DNA of 64,000 nucleotides from Echiichthys vipera. Taxonomy: Eukaryota; Chordata; Actinopteri; Perciformes; Trachinidae. Both the position numbers and the translations under genes were made by a program. Position 1 is the first letter of the stretch. Each line of letters opens with the position of its first letter. The notes under the pieces were generated by a model, which worked only from the letters and a program-made list of their open reading frames with translations, was not told the DNA's origin and did not search any database. This document shows, piece by piece, positions 62,025-64,000 of the stretch. The DNA is taken from the NCBI GenBank assembly GCA_963691815.1, contig OY829654.1:24894771-24958770 (forward strand). The letters are read 5' to 3'.

Positions 62025-64000
62025 AATATTTTCTCTTCAGCACATTGCGTAAGGGTATTTTGTATTTACAGTACTGACAGGGATCTAATGTTGAAGTATT
62101 TATTTTCATACACACTAGTATCCTGATTATAACCAGTATTTGGAAACATCCCACTTATTCTCTTTCATATATCACATTTATCCACGATTAAACAACACAT
62201 TTACATTCATTCTTCAACTTGGGAAACTGCATTTTGACCAACAACTCTTGGCCACATAGAGGCAGCACAACAAGCTGTAAAGTCCAGCATTCAATCTCCT
62301 TCTAGCTGTTTTGAGTCTCTACTCACTCTGGAGAGAAACATCTGCTCATTTGAAGCTAAAATGCTCAAGCGTCACCTGCCGGCTGCTAACTCACCTGTCT
62401 CCTGTTTGGTTCGGTTTCTGCCTGCCTGTGACTGGAGTCAATGCTGATGAGAGCCGTGAGAGTGAACCTAAACTGTAAAGTTGTGGGCCAGAAAAACAAC
62501 AGTGGGAAGCGCAAAAAAGCTCTGCATGAGTCGAGGGGAACTGATGATTTTCTCTGAATTTTTCACTACGATGACCATTTTTTTCCTAAATAACACATGT
62601 TGTTTGATCTGTTTGTTAATATAAAACAGTTAATTCTATCAGCTTTATCTCAAAGTTCACCCATTCCTGGCCTGACTGGGCATTTTCAGTCTCCGAAATT
62701 AAAAATATGGTTGCCATTTTTAGTCACCTTATATTTTTAGTTAAAATACTTATAGCTTATTGATGAAAATGTGATATAAATAAAAAAAGATGTATTACAG
62801 TAACCAAACAAATGCATGTAATCCCTTTCTTACCCAGATCTTAGAAAAAAACACATTAAAAAAGTCCATTTGTTTTGGCCCACTTGCACTGTTATCTATC
62901 AGTTATTTAATACATATTTTAACAGCTGAACACTTTCAAAATGTATTTGTGGAAAATAATTTGGATGGGCAGGAGTGCTGGTGGCATTTCAGACATCTGA
63001 GTGCTTCCATTCACAAGATTATGAAATGAAGTAGAAGAAATAAATCCCTCAAGTACTAATTATTAGCACAATTTTAAAGCATTCATAAAAATGACAAATA
63101 AGGATAATTCACAAAGTTATTGAAGTTTCAAAATTCCCAAAATGCAGAAAATAACAGAAGTAATGGTAACCTGGTAAACTTTAACAAATACATTCTGTAG
63201 CAACAAGAAAGAATAATAATTTCCATTTAAAAAAACAAAAAAGATGTAATATGTAATGAAGTGTATGAATGTGTGTGTTCATGCAAGGGTGTATATTTTT
63301 TACTGTATTGACCCCTGAACAGGTAAATTACCTTTACGGATATAGTTATTAACTTTAAGGGTAGTGGTGCTTTTATTGTATTTATTTTTAAAGTCGTAGT
63401 GGAAAGTCACACAGACACATAAACCATCAAACAAACAGGATCATCTTTTCTCCGTGGTTTATTGTCAAAGTATTTCTCTGCAGAAAAACGTTCACTCCAG
63501 CTGCTTCATGCACAAGGCTAAGAGCCAGAAGGAGGGACCCAGAACCCTTACAGTGATTCTCCTTTTAAGGAGGAGACAAAACACAGATAAGGTAAAAAAA
63601 AACAAGAACTCAGCTGGATGACGTTTTTAGACAGGAACAGAGAACTCATCATTCTTCACCAGCACACATGCAAGCAATAATGATTTGTCATCTCCTATCT
63701 ATACACAAAAGGATGCGTGGGCCACACAATGCCTCTGTCTCTTCTGGAGTTATCTCATGTCATGCTGTAGTCCCACTCATTATCACAGGCCTACTCAGCG
63801 ATGTACAAACAGGGCCATCATTTCAGGTCGTGGGATGAGGTAACAGTCAACAGGTTGTGTTACAGTTTCACACAGAAAATGCAGGAGTCACGGTTGCCCT
63901 AATAAAGGTTATGGTTTATAAATTACAAGTATCCAAAATTCCTGTGACACACCTTAAAGGTATACTTGTGTGTTGTGTGTTGAAGTGTGGTTGTTTGAAA
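62025..64000. other. Unexplained sequence at the window end
   Basis: A block at about 62260-62550 (AGAGCCGTGAGAGTGAACCT, then TAAACTGTAAAGTTG) looks like a dispersed fish repeat. The region 63440-63600 is richer in GC and has TTTATT at about 63458, which would be a minus-strand AATAAA. It could be the 3' end of a gene lying beyond the window on the minus strand, but no coding exon is seen. Confidence 0.3.

Overview
The window is nuclear DNA from a ray-finned (teleost) fish, probably a spiny-rayed one. The evidence is vertebrate genes split by GT-AG introns, several V-SINE copies of the zebrafish DANA type, many fish-style hAT-like miniature elements, and long CA microsatellites. No prokaryotic operon, CRISPR array, rRNA or tRNA gene was seen. 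All gene models were assembled by hand from splice signals, reading phase and remembered family similarity; nothing was run through software.

Layout. (1) 1-9.6 kb: the last three coding exons and the 3' UTR of gnb1 (G-protein beta-1, + strand). (2) 9.6-14.5 kb: intergenic DNA packed with nested repeats. (3) 14.5-37.8 kb: nadk (cytosolic NAD kinase, + strand), with 11 coding exons giving 431 aa, plus a candidate alternative first exon at 23.9 kb. (4) 37.8-40.1 kb: intergenic. (5) 40.1-48.6 kb: a nine-exon minus-strand gene for a 370-aa multi-pass membrane protein that I do not recognise. (6) 48.6-52.4 kb: divergent intergenic region containing one arm of a large inverted duplication, split by a younger 1.2-kb insertion with its own minisatellite. 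(7) 52.4-59.3 kb: slc35e2 (nucleotide-sugar/triose-phosphate transporter family, + strand, 388 aa). (8) 59.3-64 kb: slc35e2 3' UTR, repeats and unexplained sequence.

The order and common orientation gnb1-nadk-slc35e2 matches human 1p36.33 (from memory), so this is an old synteny block. The unrecognised membrane-protein gene sits inside it in the opposite orientation. The genes do not form a pathway: Gnb1 acts in GPCR signalling at the plasma membrane, Nadk makes NADP+ in the cytosol, and Slc35e2 is a predicted endomembrane transporter.

The most interesting items are the unrecognised gene, the inverted duplication whose arms lie on either side of its promoter and first three exons, the alternative nadk first exon, a near-perfect 66-bp palindrome in a nadk intron, and a fold-back element in another nadk intron.
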